In this document: piece after piece, positions 1 through 7,064 of the stretch | How the letters are laid out: each line of letters opens with the position of its first letter | Numbering within the stretch: position 1 is the first letter of the stretch | Assembly (NCBI GenBank): GCA_964483105.1 | Contig: CAYZZU010000030.1 | Coordinates: 1-28,142 of the forward strand | Reading direction: 5' to 3' | Origin: CAYZZU01 sp964483105 | GTDB taxonomy: Bacteria; CG2-30-53-67 | Length of the DNA stretch: 28,142 bases | Notes under the pieces: model-generated | What the model was told of the DNA's origin: nothing | Databases searched by the model: none | Seen by the model: the letters and a program-made list of their open reading frames with translations, nothing else | Translations under genes and position numbers: made by a program

Positions 1-343
1 GATAGGAGTGAAAAATCTCTTCACCGATGCCCGGGAAAAACTTGTTCCGGGGATGGTCCTCGACATGCTCCACATTGACGGGTCGGGCCTCCTGGAAGGT
101 CAGGCCCGTCAGTCCTTCGCCCGGGTCCATGCGGACCATCCCCACGGCGGAGGGTTTGAGACCCTTGGTGGAAAAGAGCACGAGGCGCTTTTCTTCCACG
201 AGGTAGACTGAACAGACTTCCACTCCCATCTTCTCCGCGAGCAGAGCCGTGATGTGGTCCAGGGTTTCCCGAAGGTTGTGGGAGGAGATGACAATTTGTG
301 AGACATCCTCCAGCAGGATCAGTTTTCGGCTTTCGGGGCTCAA
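1..343 (-). CDS. ptsP: PtsP-like phosphoenolpyruvate-protein phosphotransferase (nitrogen PTS enzyme I), N-terminal GAF part, truncated by window edge
   Basis: The minus-strand frame from a TTG at 343 reads open to the window edge (114 codons). Its residues match the GAF domain at the N terminus of PtsP: an opening helix with DVSQIV, then VCSVYL, TKGLKP, GEGLTGL, and a run with RPVN and HPRNKFFP ending in EEIFHSY. PtsP is the first phosphocarrier of the nitrogen PTS (PtsP to PtsO to PtsN) and its GAF domain senses nitrogen status (glutamine in enterics). An AAGGTGA-like ribosome site lies about 5 nt before the TTG; a GTG at 352 is an alternative start. The gene is divergent from the nif/mod operon, which fits a nitrogen-control role. 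The catalytic enzyme I region is outside the window, so another GAF protein cannot be fully excluded. Confidence 0.72.
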   Translation of the reverse strand, partial: MSPESRKLILLEDVSQIVISSHNLRETLDHITALLAEKMGVEVCSVYLVEEKRLVLFSTKGLKPSAVGMVRMDPGEGLTGLTFQEARPVNVEHVEDHPRNKFFPGIGEEIFHSY

Positions 344-354
344 GAAGATCACCT

Positions 355-372
355 TTTATCTGATGAGATAAA
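355..372. promoter_or_regulatory. Palindrome at predicted ptsP transcription start (possible operator)
   Basis: TTTATCT (355-361) and AGATAAA (366-372) are perfect 7-bp inverted arms around GATG. The element spans the predicted +1 of the ptsP promoter and ends next to the ribosome site, so it could be a repressor operator or a 5' mRNA hairpin. No regulator family is assigned. Confidence 0.4.
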
Positions 373-375
373 GGT

Positions 376-404
376 ATCATAACTACAATCTTCCGGAGAG
401 TCAA
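376..404 (-). promoter_or_regulatory. Sigma-70 promoter of ptsP
   Basis: On the minus strand a TTGACT -35 box (399-404) and a TATGAT -10 box (376-381) are separated by exactly 17 bp. The predicted start is near 369, giving a leader of about 26 nt before the TTG of ptsP. Both boxes are close to consensus, so constitutive transcription is likely unless a repressor acts on the adjoining palindrome. Confidence 0.7.
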
Positions 405-489
405 TTTATTATGACCAGGATTTCCTCCGATTTTTTATGTGGTGATTCAGATCCTTTCCGGCGGGGTAGAACCACACCCTATCATACGT

Positions 490-510
490 TTTTGTAGACC
501 GGAGACAAAA
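490..510 (+). promoter_or_regulatory. Candidate upstream activator site for the sigma-54 promoter
   Basis: Perfect 6-bp inverted arms TTTTGT (490-495) and ACAAAA (505-510) flank a 9-bp spacer, giving TGT-N9-ACA. NifA sites are TGT-N10-ACA, so this is one base short of that consensus. The centre (about 500) lies about 107 bp upstream of the predicted sigma-54 start, a normal distance for an enhancer-binding activator. An NtrC-family activator other than NifA is equally possible. Confidence 0.35.
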
Positions 511-580
511 TGATCGTCTCCTTCCAGGCTCATCTGATTCGGTGCTCCTGTTTTTCAATGACTTCCCACTCTGATCGTGA

Positions 581-596
581 TGGCACGGAGGTTGCA
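581..596 (+). promoter_or_regulatory. Sigma-54 (RpoN) -24/-12 promoter of the GNAT-mod-nif operon
   Basis: TGGCACGGAGGTTGCA matches the sigma-54 consensus TGGCAC-N5-TTGC fully, with GG at 582-583 and GC at 594-595 at the required spacing. The predicted start of transcription is about 606-607. RpoN control is the rule for nitrogen-fixation genes and fits the downstream nifV and nifB. The first ORF begins only 3-4 nt downstream of the predicted start, which is discussed as a finding. Confidence 0.85.
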
Positions 597-609
597 GTCG
601 AGAAAGGGT

Positions 610-1104
610 ATGCCAAGTGTTCATATCCGACAGGCCAGGTACGAGGATCTTCCTCCATTGTGCAATCTTCTACGGGAGCTCTTTACCATCGAGGTTGGTT
701 TTGAGGTGGACGAGGAGAAGCAGACGAGAGCGCTCAAGCGCCTGATAAAAAGAGAGGACGCGCTGGTCCTCGCTGCGGAGCATGAAGAGAAAGTCGTCGG
801 CATGTGCAGTGTACAGACGCTGATTTCCACAGCCCGGGGCGGGGACGTGGGGCTTCTTGAAGATCTGGTGGTCACGTCCTCCCACCGGGGTCTGGGAATC
901 GGCACACTCTTGCTGGAACGGGCCTGCACCTGGTCCGGACAACGGGGACTCTCCAGGCTGCAACTCCTGGCGGATTGGGCGAATCAGCCTGCTCTTGATT
1001 TCTATAAAAAACAGGGGTGGCTTTTCACCGGTTTTATCGCTCTCCGGAAAGAGCCGGTGGGGGAAACGGAAAGGGTTGGAAGAAACCATGATGAACGGTC
1101 TTGA
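610..1104 (+). CDS. GNAT-family N-acetyltransferase
   Basis: A 164-residue protein with the GNAT fold. An opening beta strand carries IRQAR, the central strand reads LEDLVVTSSHRG, and RGLGIG is the acetyl-CoA pyrophosphate-binding loop (motif A, Q/RxxGxG/A). A C-terminal ALDFYKKQGW is the usual motif B. The acceptor substrate is not predictable. It is the first gene of the nif/mod operon and overlaps modB by 17 nt, so it is probably co-expressed with nitrogen fixation. The start at 610 keeps the first beta strand intact, but the preceding purines (AGAAAGGG) are only about 2 nt away and the predicted sigma-54 start is at 606-607. The mRNA may be nearly leaderless, or translation may begin at a downstream TTG. 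Confidence 0.85.
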   Translation: MPSVHIRQARYEDLPPLCNLLRELFTIEVGFEVDEEKQTRALKRLIKREDALVLAAEHEEKVVGMCSVQTLISTARGGDVGLLEDLVVTSSHRGLGIGTLLLERACTWSGQRGLSRLQLLADWANQPALDFYKKQGWLFTGFIALRKEPVGETERVGRNHDERS

Positions 1105-1759
1105 TTTTTTCCCTTTGTGGTTGACCTTGAAGGTGGCCTCTCTGGCGACACTTACCGCTCTGCTGACCGGTTTGCCCCTCGCTCGGTTTTTGGCTCGTTC
1201 CCGCTTCCCGGGCCGGGACTGGCTCGATGCACTCCTGATGCTTCCACTGGTCCTTCCTCCCACCGTACTCGGTTACCTCTTGATCGTTCTTGTGGGAAGG
1301 CGGGGTTTGATCGGCCGATGGCTCTACGCATTTTTCGGGGTTTCTCTGGTCTTCACCTGGCAGGGTGCGGTCCTGGCTTCTGCCGTGGTTGCCTTTCCGC
1401 TGATGTTCCGTTCCGCCAAGGCCGCCTTTGAAAATGTGGACCGGCGTTTTGAAGACGCTGCGCGGACCCTTGGAACTTCGGAGGCCGGCATCTTCGTCCA
1501 GGTGACGCTGCCGTTGGCTTCACGGGGAATTCTCGCGGGCGCCATGCTGACCTTTGCACGCGCCATGGGTGAGTTCGGAGCGACCCTGATGGTGGCGGGC
1601 AACCTTCCTGGGAAAACCCGCACACTTTCCATGGCCGTCTACGATGCGTTGCAGTCCGGACGATACTCTTTGGCAACGGACCTGGTCTTGATTGCCTCAA
1701 CGGTATCCCTTGCGATCCTCGTGGTGTCGGGCAAGGTGATGAAGAGGGAGGAATCCTGA
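1088..1759 (+). CDS. modB: Molybdate ABC transporter, permease ModB
   Basis: A 223-residue integral membrane protein with about five hydrophobic helices (early segments LWLTLKVASLATLTALLTGL and ALLMLPLVLPPTVLGYLLIV). It carries the permease EAA loop (EDAARTLGTSEAGIF followed by LPLASRGI), the coupling helix contacting the ATPase. The segment GEFGATLMVAGNLPGKTRTL is typical of ModB/CysT-type oxyanion permeases. Length matches the family (about 220-230). Two adjacent ATGs (1088, 1091) follow a GGAAGA ribosome site. Its stop overlaps the modA start as TGATG, so translational coupling is likely. Together with ModA and ModC it imports molybdate, here presumably for FeMo-cofactor. Confidence 0.93.
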   Translation: MMNGLDFFPLWLTLKVASLATLTALLTGLPLARFLARSRFPGRDWLDALLMLPLVLPPTVLGYLLIVLVGRRGLIGRWLYAFFGVSLVFTWQGAVLASAVVAFPLMFRSAKAAFENVDRRFEDAARTLGTSEAGIFVQVTLPLASRGILAGAMLTFARAMGEFGATLMVAGNLPGKTRTLSMAVYDALQSGRYSLATDLVLIASTVSLAILVVSGKVMKREES

Positions 1760-2589
1760 TGTTTCGGAGAGCGGGAGTTTGTGCAAAAATCCTCCTCGTC
1801 TTGGTGGCGCTCTTTTTTGTCCTACCGACTCCGGTCCGGTCAGCCGCCGTGGAAGAGATGACGATTGCCGCGGCGGCGAGCCTGACCGATGTTTTTACCA
1901 TTCTGGGCCGGGAGTTCCAGAAGAGATACCCCGGGGTAAAGGTTCTCTTCGATTTTGCCTCGTCCGGTTCCCTGCTGTGCCAGATCGAGCGGGGAGCGCC
2001 GATAGATCTCTTTGCTTCTGCGGATTCCTTCACGATGGACGAAGCCGAAGCGAAGGGGCTTATCGTTCCCGCATCCCGTCTCGATTTTGCGCTGAACAGC
2101 CTGGTCCTGATCGTTCCGAAATCGTCAAAACGAACGATCTCCGGCCTGAAGGACCTCTCCGGTCCGGCAGTCTCCCGTATTGCCGTCGGTTCTTCCATTA
2201 CGGTTCCGGCAGGCCGTTACGCAGAGAAATTGCTGAAAGACCGGGGGGTGTGGAAACAGCTTTTGCCCAAGTACATCAACGCGGACTCCGTCCGGCAGGT
2301 GCTTGATTACGTGCGCAGGGGTGAGGTGGATGCGGGCATCGTCTACCGGACGGATGCATTCAGAACCGGCGGGGAAGTCCGAATCGTTGAGAGGGTCGGC
2401 AGATCCGGGGTCGTCCGTTATCCAATCGCCATGGTCCGGGAGAGCGGGAAGGGCCTCCTCGCCGGTCGCTGGATCGCTTTTCTGACGAGCAAAACGGGGC
2501 GGGGTATTCTCGTCCGATCCGGCTTTGAACTGCCGGTCGGAATGGTCCAGCCCGCCGGGCAGGGAGGGAGGCGGGGTCATGAAGATTGA
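1759..2589 (+). CDS. modA: Molybdate-binding periplasmic protein ModA
   Basis: A 276-residue exported protein. Residues 1-28 form a signal peptide (basic start, hydrophobic core LLVLVALFFVL, likely cleavage after VRS-A). The mature part opens with the ModA hallmark TIAAAASLTDVF, followed by FDFASSGSL and GAPIDLFASAD, which build the oxyanion pocket. A tungstate preference cannot be excluded from sequence alone. The start overlaps the modB stop and is preceded by GGGAGGAA. The end overlaps modC by 11 nt. Specificity is supported by gene order modBAC followed by nifV and nifB. Confidence 0.93.
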   Translation: MFRRAGVCAKILLVLVALFFVLPTPVRSAAVEEMTIAAAASLTDVFTILGREFQKRYPGVKVLFDFASSGSLLCQIERGAPIDLFASADSFTMDEAEAKGLIVPASRLDFALNSLVLIVPKSSKRTISGLKDLSGPAVSRIAVGSSITVPAGRYAEKLLKDRGVWKQLLPKYINADSVRQVLDYVRRGEVDAGIVYRTDAFRTGGEVRIVERVGRSGVVRYPIAMVRESGKGLLAGRWIAFLTSKTGRGILVRSGFELPVGMVQPAGQGGRRGHED

Positions 2590-3322
2590 GGTTGAAATTC
2601 GAATGCGTCTTTCTTCGCGGAGTCGAAGCTTTGAGTTGGCGGTCTCCTTCTCATCGCAAGACGACGTGACCGTACTGTCCGGCCCTTCCGGCGCCGGAAA
2701 GAGTATGACCCTCCGGGCGATTGCCGGGCTCATCTCTCCTGACGCCGGAAAGATCCGGATGGGGGGGCGTCTTCTTTTCGACTCGAAACAGGGGGTCAAT
2801 TTACCGGCACGCAAACGCAATGTGGGCTATCTCTTCCAGGACTATGCACTCTTCCCTCATCTGACTGTGCGGGAGAATATCGGATTTGGATTACGGCACG
2901 GATGGTTGGGGCGGTTGAGAGACAAAGACAAAAAATCCGTAGAGGAGCTGCTGGATGTTTTTGAACTCGGGATGGAATCGGAGAGCCTGCCGTGCGACCT
3001 TTCCGGAGGGCAGAGACAGAGGACGGCCCTGGCGCGGGCGCTGATTCGGCGTCCGGATCTCCTTCTCCTGGATGAACCCTTCTCGGCTCTGGATCCGTTG
3101 CTGCGGGCGAAGATGCGCTCCGAACTGCTGAAGATCCGGTCCCATTTCCGTCTCCCCGTCATCCTGGTTACCCACGATTCCGCCGATGTCGATGCCCTTG
3201 CCGATACCCTCGTGCTGCTGGATAAAGGTCACGTTCGGGCGGTGCATCCCCTCCACAGGAGTGAGGTTCGGAAACGTCATGTCTTATCGATGTCGTCCGC
3301 TTTCCGGTCCTGTCCTTCGTAA
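2579..3322 (+). CDS. modC: Molybdate ABC transporter ATPase ModC (short form)
   Basis: A 247-residue ABC ATPase. It has Walker A GPSGAGKS, Q-loop FQDYALFPHLTV, signature LSGGQRQR, Walker B LLLLDEPFSALD and H-loop VTHD in normal order. Classical ModC is about 350 residues with a C-terminal TOBE/Mop molybdate-binding domain; this protein stops soon after the H-loop region, so the regulatory domain is missing. ATG at 2579 follows a strong GGGAGG site and overlaps modA. A CysA- or PotA-like transporter ATPase would look similar, but position after modB and modA settles the assignment. Confidence 0.9.
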   Translation: MKIEVEIRMRLSSRSRSFELAVSFSSQDDVTVLSGPSGAGKSMTLRAIAGLISPDAGKIRMGGRLLFDSKQGVNLPARKRNVGYLFQDYALFPHLTVRENIGFGLRHGWLGRLRDKDKKSVEELLDVFELGMESESLPCDLSGGQRQRTALARALIRRPDLLLLDEPFSALDPLLRAKMRSELLKIRSHFRLPVILVTHDSADVDALADTLVLLDKGHVRAVHPLHRSEVRKRHVLSMSSAFRSCPS

Positions 3323-3334
3323 AGGAATGATCCA

Positions 3335-4540
3335 ATGAAGAACAATCCGATAGTTTGCGATACAACCTTGAGAGACGGCGAGCAGTCGCCCGGCGTTGCC
3401 TTTACCGCTGCGGAAAAGATCGCGATCGCCCGGATGCTGGATGAGATGGGTGTTCAGGAGATCGAGGCCGGCACTCCCGCCATGGGAGGGGAGGAGTACG
3501 AGGCGGTATCCGGAATTGTCTCCCTCGGACTCAAGGCCCGCGTCCTTTCCTGGAACCGTGCGTTGATTTCCGATATCGATGCGTCCCTCGGGTGCGGCGT
3601 GACAGCGGTTGCGATCTCCCTCCCCGTGTCGGACCTGCAGATCGAACGGAAGCTCGGCCGTGACCGTGCCTGGGTGCTCGCGCAACTTCGCCGTGCCCTG
3701 GAATATGCAGTCCGAGAGGGGCTCGCCGTCTGCGCGGGGGCGGAGGACGCTTCCCGTTCCGATCCGGATTTTCTTCGTGACTTTGCCCTTACCGCGGCCG
3801 CCTGCGGGGCGGAGCGGATCCGCTTTTGTGATACCGTGGGACGACTCGGCCCCATGGAAACGTTGCGTAAGGTTGAAGGCTTAGTCTCCCGGGTCTCCCT
3901 CCCTGTGGAGATTCACACGCATAACGATCTCGGCCTGGCCGTGGCCAACGCACTGGCCGGAATTCAAGCCGGTGCGCAGGTGGTGAGCACCACTGTCCTG
4001 GGTCTGGGGGAGCGGGCCGGGAATGCGGCCCTCGAACAGGTCGTGATCTCTTTGAAGCAGCTCCACGGCATGGAGACAAAGGTTCGGACCGAGAGACTGC
4101 GGCCGATCTCTGAATATGTCGCGCAGGCGTGCGGAAGAGAAATACCACCCGGGCAGCCCGTAGTGGGGGAGGCCGTATTTTCGCACGAGTCGGGGATCCA
4201 CGCGGATGGTGTTCTGAAGGATCCCTCCCTCTACGAGCCGTACAGGCCCGAGGAGGTCGGGGGAACCCGGAGGATCGTGCTGGGGAAACATTCGGGAAGA
4301 CGCGCGCTCCTGTATAAGCTGAAAGGATTCGGGTTGCCACTGGAGCCTTTGCAGGTTTCGGACCTCTTGACGAAGGTGAGGCGCCTGAGTCTACGCCTGA
4401 AACGGAGTCTTACCGACCGGGAACTGATCCGCCTTTATGAGGAGACCTTTGTGTTGCCGGATGCCGCCGAATTCACTTACCGTGACCGGATGCCGCAATC
4501 AGGACCGGCGAAAGAGATCAAGAATAGGAGATGCCTCTGA
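3335..4540 (+). CDS. nifV: Homocitrate synthase NifV
   Basis: A 401-residue DRE-TIM metallolyase. The N-terminal CDTTLRDGEQSPGVAF is the conserved catalytic entry of isopropylmalate/homocitrate synthases, and IHTHNDLGLAVANAL supplies the HxH metal ligands. GLGERAGNAALEQVV and HESGIHADG are further family motifs. It condenses acetyl-CoA with 2-oxoglutarate to R-homocitrate, the organic ligand of FeMo-co. 2-Isopropylmalate synthase (LeuA) and lysine-pathway homocitrate synthase are relatives, but short length (no LeuA regulatory domain) and the neighbours modBAC and nifB favour NifV. An AAAGGA ribosome site precedes the ATG; the gene begins 12 nt after modC and its stop overlaps the nifB start. 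Confidence 0.93.
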   Translation: MKNNPIVCDTTLRDGEQSPGVAFTAAEKIAIARMLDEMGVQEIEAGTPAMGGEEYEAVSGIVSLGLKARVLSWNRALISDIDASLGCGVTAVAISLPVSDLQIERKLGRDRAWVLAQLRRALEYAVREGLAVCAGAEDASRSDPDFLRDFALTAAACGAERIRFCDTVGRLGPMETLRKVEGLVSRVSLPVEIHTHNDLGLAVANALAGIQAGAQVVSTTVLGLGERAGNAALEQVVISLKQLHGMETKVRTERLRPISEYVAQACGREIPPGQPVVGEAVFSHESGIHADGVLKDPSLYEPYRPEEVGGTRRIVLGKHSGRRALLYKLKGFGLPLEPLQVSDLLTKVRRLSLRLKRSLTDRELIRLYEETFVLPDAAEFTYRDRMPQSGPAKEIKNRRCL

Positions 4541-5424
4541 TGACGACCGCTTGTGGTAATGATCGGATGTTCCGCCACCCCTGTTTCAGTAAAAAGGCCC
4601 ATCATAAGTACGGCCGGGTTCACCTTCCCGTGGCGCCGGTGTGCAATATCCATTGCCGGTATTGCGTACGGCGTTTCGACTGTGTGAACGAATCGCGGCC
4701 CGGCGTCACGAGCCGGGTCCTGCGCCCGGACGAGGCGATGGAGAGGGTGCGTGCCGTGGTCGGCCGTGATGAGCGGATCACCGTGGCCGGGATCGCCGGA
4801 CCCGGAGACCCCCTGGCCAATCCCGAGACCCGGGAGGTTTTATGGATGTTGCGGGAGGAGTTCCCCGATCTGGACACCTGCCTTTCCACGAACGGCCTTC
4901 TTCTTCCTGAATGGATCGGCGCGCTCAAGGAGACAGGGTTGAAGTCGCTGACCGTGACGGTCAACGCCCTCCGGACCGAAACGGCGGAGGCCATCTACTC
5001 CCGGGTCCACTATCATGGGAAACTTTATCATGGCCTGGAAGCGGCGGATCTCCTGATTCATAATCAATGGGAGGGATTAAAGAGAGCGGTCGCGGCCGGA
5101 TTCGTGGTGAAGGTGAACACGGTCTTCATTCCCGGGATCAATGACGGGGAAATACCTGAAATCGCCGAGGCGGCCGGCGAAATTGGAGTCTCACTGATGA
5201 ATATCACGGCTTTGATTCCGCAGGGGGAGTTCAAGAATATCAGACGGCCGCATATCTCCGAGTTGGTTCGATACCGGTTCCGTTGCAGCGAGTACCTTCC
5301 GCAGATGAACCATTGCCGCCAGTGCCGATCCGATGCCGCGGGTCTTTTAGGGGAGGGGAAGGATCTCGAGATGGAAGCCCTCCTGGCCCGGATCGGTGAT
5401 GAGTATCTGGAGGGGGTCTGGTAG
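4540..5424 (+). CDS. nifB: FeMo-cofactor biosynthesis radical SAM protein NifB (no NifX domain)
   Basis: A 294-residue radical SAM enzyme. Residues 13-42 hold the NifB signature HPCFSKKAHHKYGR, then the SAM-cluster motif CX3CX2C (C35, C39, C42) followed by RFDCVNESRPGV. The C-terminal CRQCRSDAAGLLGE is also NifB-specific. NifB fuses two 4Fe-4S clusters with a SAM-derived carbide to make NifB-co, precursor of all nitrogenase cofactors. Many proteobacterial NifBs carry a C-terminal NifX-like domain; this one ends at about 294 residues, the stand-alone architecture. ATG 4540 is preferred because AGGAG (4526-4530) lies 9 nt away and the codon overlaps the nifV stop (TGATG); the in-frame ATG at 4531 abuts the ribosome site. 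Confidence 0.94.
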   Translation: MTTACGNDRMFRHPCFSKKAHHKYGRVHLPVAPVCNIHCRYCVRRFDCVNESRPGVTSRVLRPDEAMERVRAVVGRDERITVAGIAGPGDPLANPETREVLWMLREEFPDLDTCLSTNGLLLPEWIGALKETGLKSLTVTVNALRTETAEAIYSRVHYHGKLYHGLEAADLLIHNQWEGLKRAVAAGFVVKVNTVFIPGINDGEIPEIAEAAGEIGVSLMNITALIPQGEFKNIRRPHISELVRYRFRCSEYLPQMNHCRQCRSDAAGLLGEGKDLEMEALLARIGDEYLEGVW

Positions 5425-5432
5425 AACCGACG

Positions 5433-5454
5433 GAAGACATCGGAGATGGTCTTC
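5433..5454 (+). terminator. Hairpin after nifB (weak terminator candidate)
   Basis: GAAGACATC and GATGGTCTTC pair over about 9 bp with one bulged G and a 3-nt loop, 8 nt after the nifB stop. No U-tract follows, so intrinsic termination is uncertain. The hairpin may instead protect the mRNA end. It lies between the convergent nifB and cheY genes. Confidence 0.3.
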
Positions 5455-5496
5455 TATCGACGAAAACAGATCATCGCAAAGAGTACGGAATGGGGG

Positions 5497-5868
5497 TTAT
5501 TGGATGTATTTTTTCACGACTTCCAGGAGGGTGTGGGACTGAATGGGCTTGGCGATGTAGTCGTTGGCGCCTAACGAAAGGCCTCTTTGCCGGTCCTCTT
5601 CGGCTCCTTCGGTGGTGATGATAATAATCGGGATGTCCCGTTTTTTCGCGTCGTTCCGGATCAGACTGACCAGTTTCAGTCCGTCCATGACGGGCATGTT
5701 GATATCCGTCAGGATCAGGTCGAAATCCTGCCCGGACAGTTTTTTCCACCCATCCACGCCGTCACTGGCTTCCACCAGGTTGCAGTCACCGATTCTTTTG
5801 AGAGAAAAGATGATCAATTGTCTCATCGTCGGGGAATCTTCAACGATCAGGATGTTATGTTTGGCCAT
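5497..5868 (-). CDS. cheY: CheY-type single-domain response regulator (copy 1)
   Basis: A 123-residue stand-alone receiver domain. It has the acidic pair ED (10-11), phospho-acceptor D55 in LILTDINMP, the switch Thr in IIIITTEG and K107 in YIAKPI. ATG 5868 is chosen because GGAGGAG lies about 8 nt upstream; the longer frame adds residues ahead of that site. It is the last gene of the chemosensory block, 159 bp after the GAF protein gene, and is likely a phosphoryl acceptor or sink for the CheA encoded at 20848-22890. It resembles the second CheY of this window (shared ITTE, DR.RGL.LGA, Y..KP pattern). Whether it acts on a motor, pili or another partner cannot be told. Confidence 0.9.
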   Translation of the reverse strand: MAKHNILIVEDSPTMRQLIIFSLKRIGDCNLVEASDGVDGWKKLSGQDFDLILTDINMPVMDGLKLVSLIRNDAKKRDIPIIIITTEGAEEDRQRGLSLGANDYIAKPIQSHTLLEVVKKYIQ

Positions 5869-6027
5869 GCCTTTTTCTCCTCCATGGATTGATCCTTCTT
5901 GCAACTTTCCGAGGGATCCTGCAAGCCCGGCTGCAATGTCTTCATCCTAAAGATTGACGGTCATTCATACAAAATCCATGCTCCCGTTCTTTTCGTCCGT
6001 GAAAGAGCAGGGGATCGTGGATCATGA

Positions 6028-6882
6028 TCAGGATTCATGCTGCGGCGTCTCCGTCAGGAGATCCAGAAACCCCTGAATCGTCGAGAGTTTTCTCTCAGAC
6101 TGGGAGTAGAGGTTCGCGCTGTAGATCGCTGTTGCCGCGTGCCCTGCCAGCAGATTGAACAGCTCAAAATCAATATTCTTGAATCGTTCTTTCTGTGTCA
6201 GGAGTTTATAGATGACCAGAAGTCCAATGACGTTATCCTTGATTTTCAACGGCACGCAGGCAAGGGGGTGTGACGGACCCGCATGCTCCTGTGCCGATAG
6301 ATCTTCCGCGAAATAGTTTTCGCCCGTTTTGGCGCTTTCTCCGATGATGCCGCTGCCGATCTTGATGTTTTCAATCTCGCCGGGGTCGATCCCTTCCGCG
6401 GCGACGGTGGCCATCTCGTTGTTTTTTTCATCCTTCAGCATGATGCAGAAGACTTCGGCTCCGATCAGGTTGATGACGATTTCCAGGATAATCCGAAGCA
6501 CCTCTTTGTAATCGAGGGTGGAGTGAAGCTGATGGCTTGCGATATAGAGGTTGGCCAGGTTGTTGTTCTCTTCTTCCACCTCAAGGTACCGGTCGGCAAA
6601 GTCTTTGTTCTCCTGCTCGATTTCCTCGTGTCTTTTTAACAGTCGTTCCTTGTCTTCTTTGAGGTGTTCGATTTGATTTTGCAGTTCTTCCACGCGGGTT
6701 TTGACAAGCGGGTCTTCTTTTCCGGTTTTCAGTTGCTCTTCCAGTTGGAACACCTGATACCGGAGTTTCTCATTCTCCGCCATGAGTTCCTTGGTGAACT
6801 CCGCGCCTTTATAAAAGATCTGGAGGAACTCTTCACCCTTGGCGTTCTGCAATCCATTCAGGAACTTGTTTTCTTCCATCAT
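6028..6882 (-). CDS. Coiled-coil GAF-domain protein
   Basis: A 284-residue soluble protein. Residues about 30-110 are a heptad-rich, highly charged coiled coil (EELQNQIEHLKEDKERLL region), and residues about 120-262 form a GAF domain (LHSTLDYKEVLRIILEIV, GAEVFCIML, GSGIIGE, PLACVPL, VIGLLVIYK). There is no kinase, cyclase or receiver output, so it probably works through protein contacts, perhaps as a sensor subunit. The ATG pair at 6882/6879 follows GAGGAG at 7 nt; an upstream GTG in frame lacks a ribosome site. It has its own promoter and lies between cheB and cheY in the same orientation. Ligand unknown. Confidence 0.85.
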   Translation of the reverse strand: MMEENKFLNGLQNAKGEEFLQIFYKGAEFTKELMAENEKLRYQVFQLEEQLKTGKEDPLVKTRVEELQNQIEHLKEDKERLLKRHEEIEQENKDFADRYLEVEEENNNLANLYIASHQLHSTLDYKEVLRIILEIVINLIGAEVFCIMLKDEKNNEMATVAAEGIDPGEIENIKIGSGIIGESAKTGENYFAEDLSAQEHAGPSHPLACVPLKIKDNVIGLLVIYKLLTQKERFKNIDFELFNLLAGHAATAIYSANLYSQSERKLSTIQGFLDLLTETPQHES

Positions 6883-6973
6883 CGGTTGACTCCTCACACG
6901 AGAAACCCTTGGGTTCCAATTCCGAGATTGTCTTTTCCGGTTTCGTTGATTCTGTGCGGGATTTTATAATTTT

Positions 6974-7002
6974 ATTTTAACTCAAAACCCGACCCTGTTC
7001 AA
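6974..7002 (-). promoter_or_regulatory. Sigma-70 promoter of the GAF protein/cheY unit
   Basis: On the minus strand TTGAAC (6997-7002) and TAAAAT (6974-6979) are 17 bp apart, in the AT-rich gap between the cheB stop and the GAF gene. This suggests the last two genes of the block can be transcribed apart from cheRB. The leader would be about 85 nt. Confidence 0.5.
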
Positions 7003-7064
7003 GAAAATTAGCCTGACTATCATGAATTGGAGATGGAACATCGCGTTTGCCGATTGGATCCTCC

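Noticed and set aside
21..404. 127-codon minus-strand frame in the first 400 bases
   Set aside because: A different minus frame encodes clear PtsP GAF motifs; this one is Pro/Gly/Arg-rich shadow sequence.
857..1087. Longer N terminus for ModB
   Set aside because: It would overlap most of the GNAT gene and has no membrane or permease character; ATG 1088 has a ribosome site and the normal ModB length.
5905..6027. Promoter or RNA gene between the GAF protein and cheY copy 1
   Set aside because: Repeated TTGCAG words are visible but no spaced -35/-10 pair, sigma-54 site or RNA fold was convincing.
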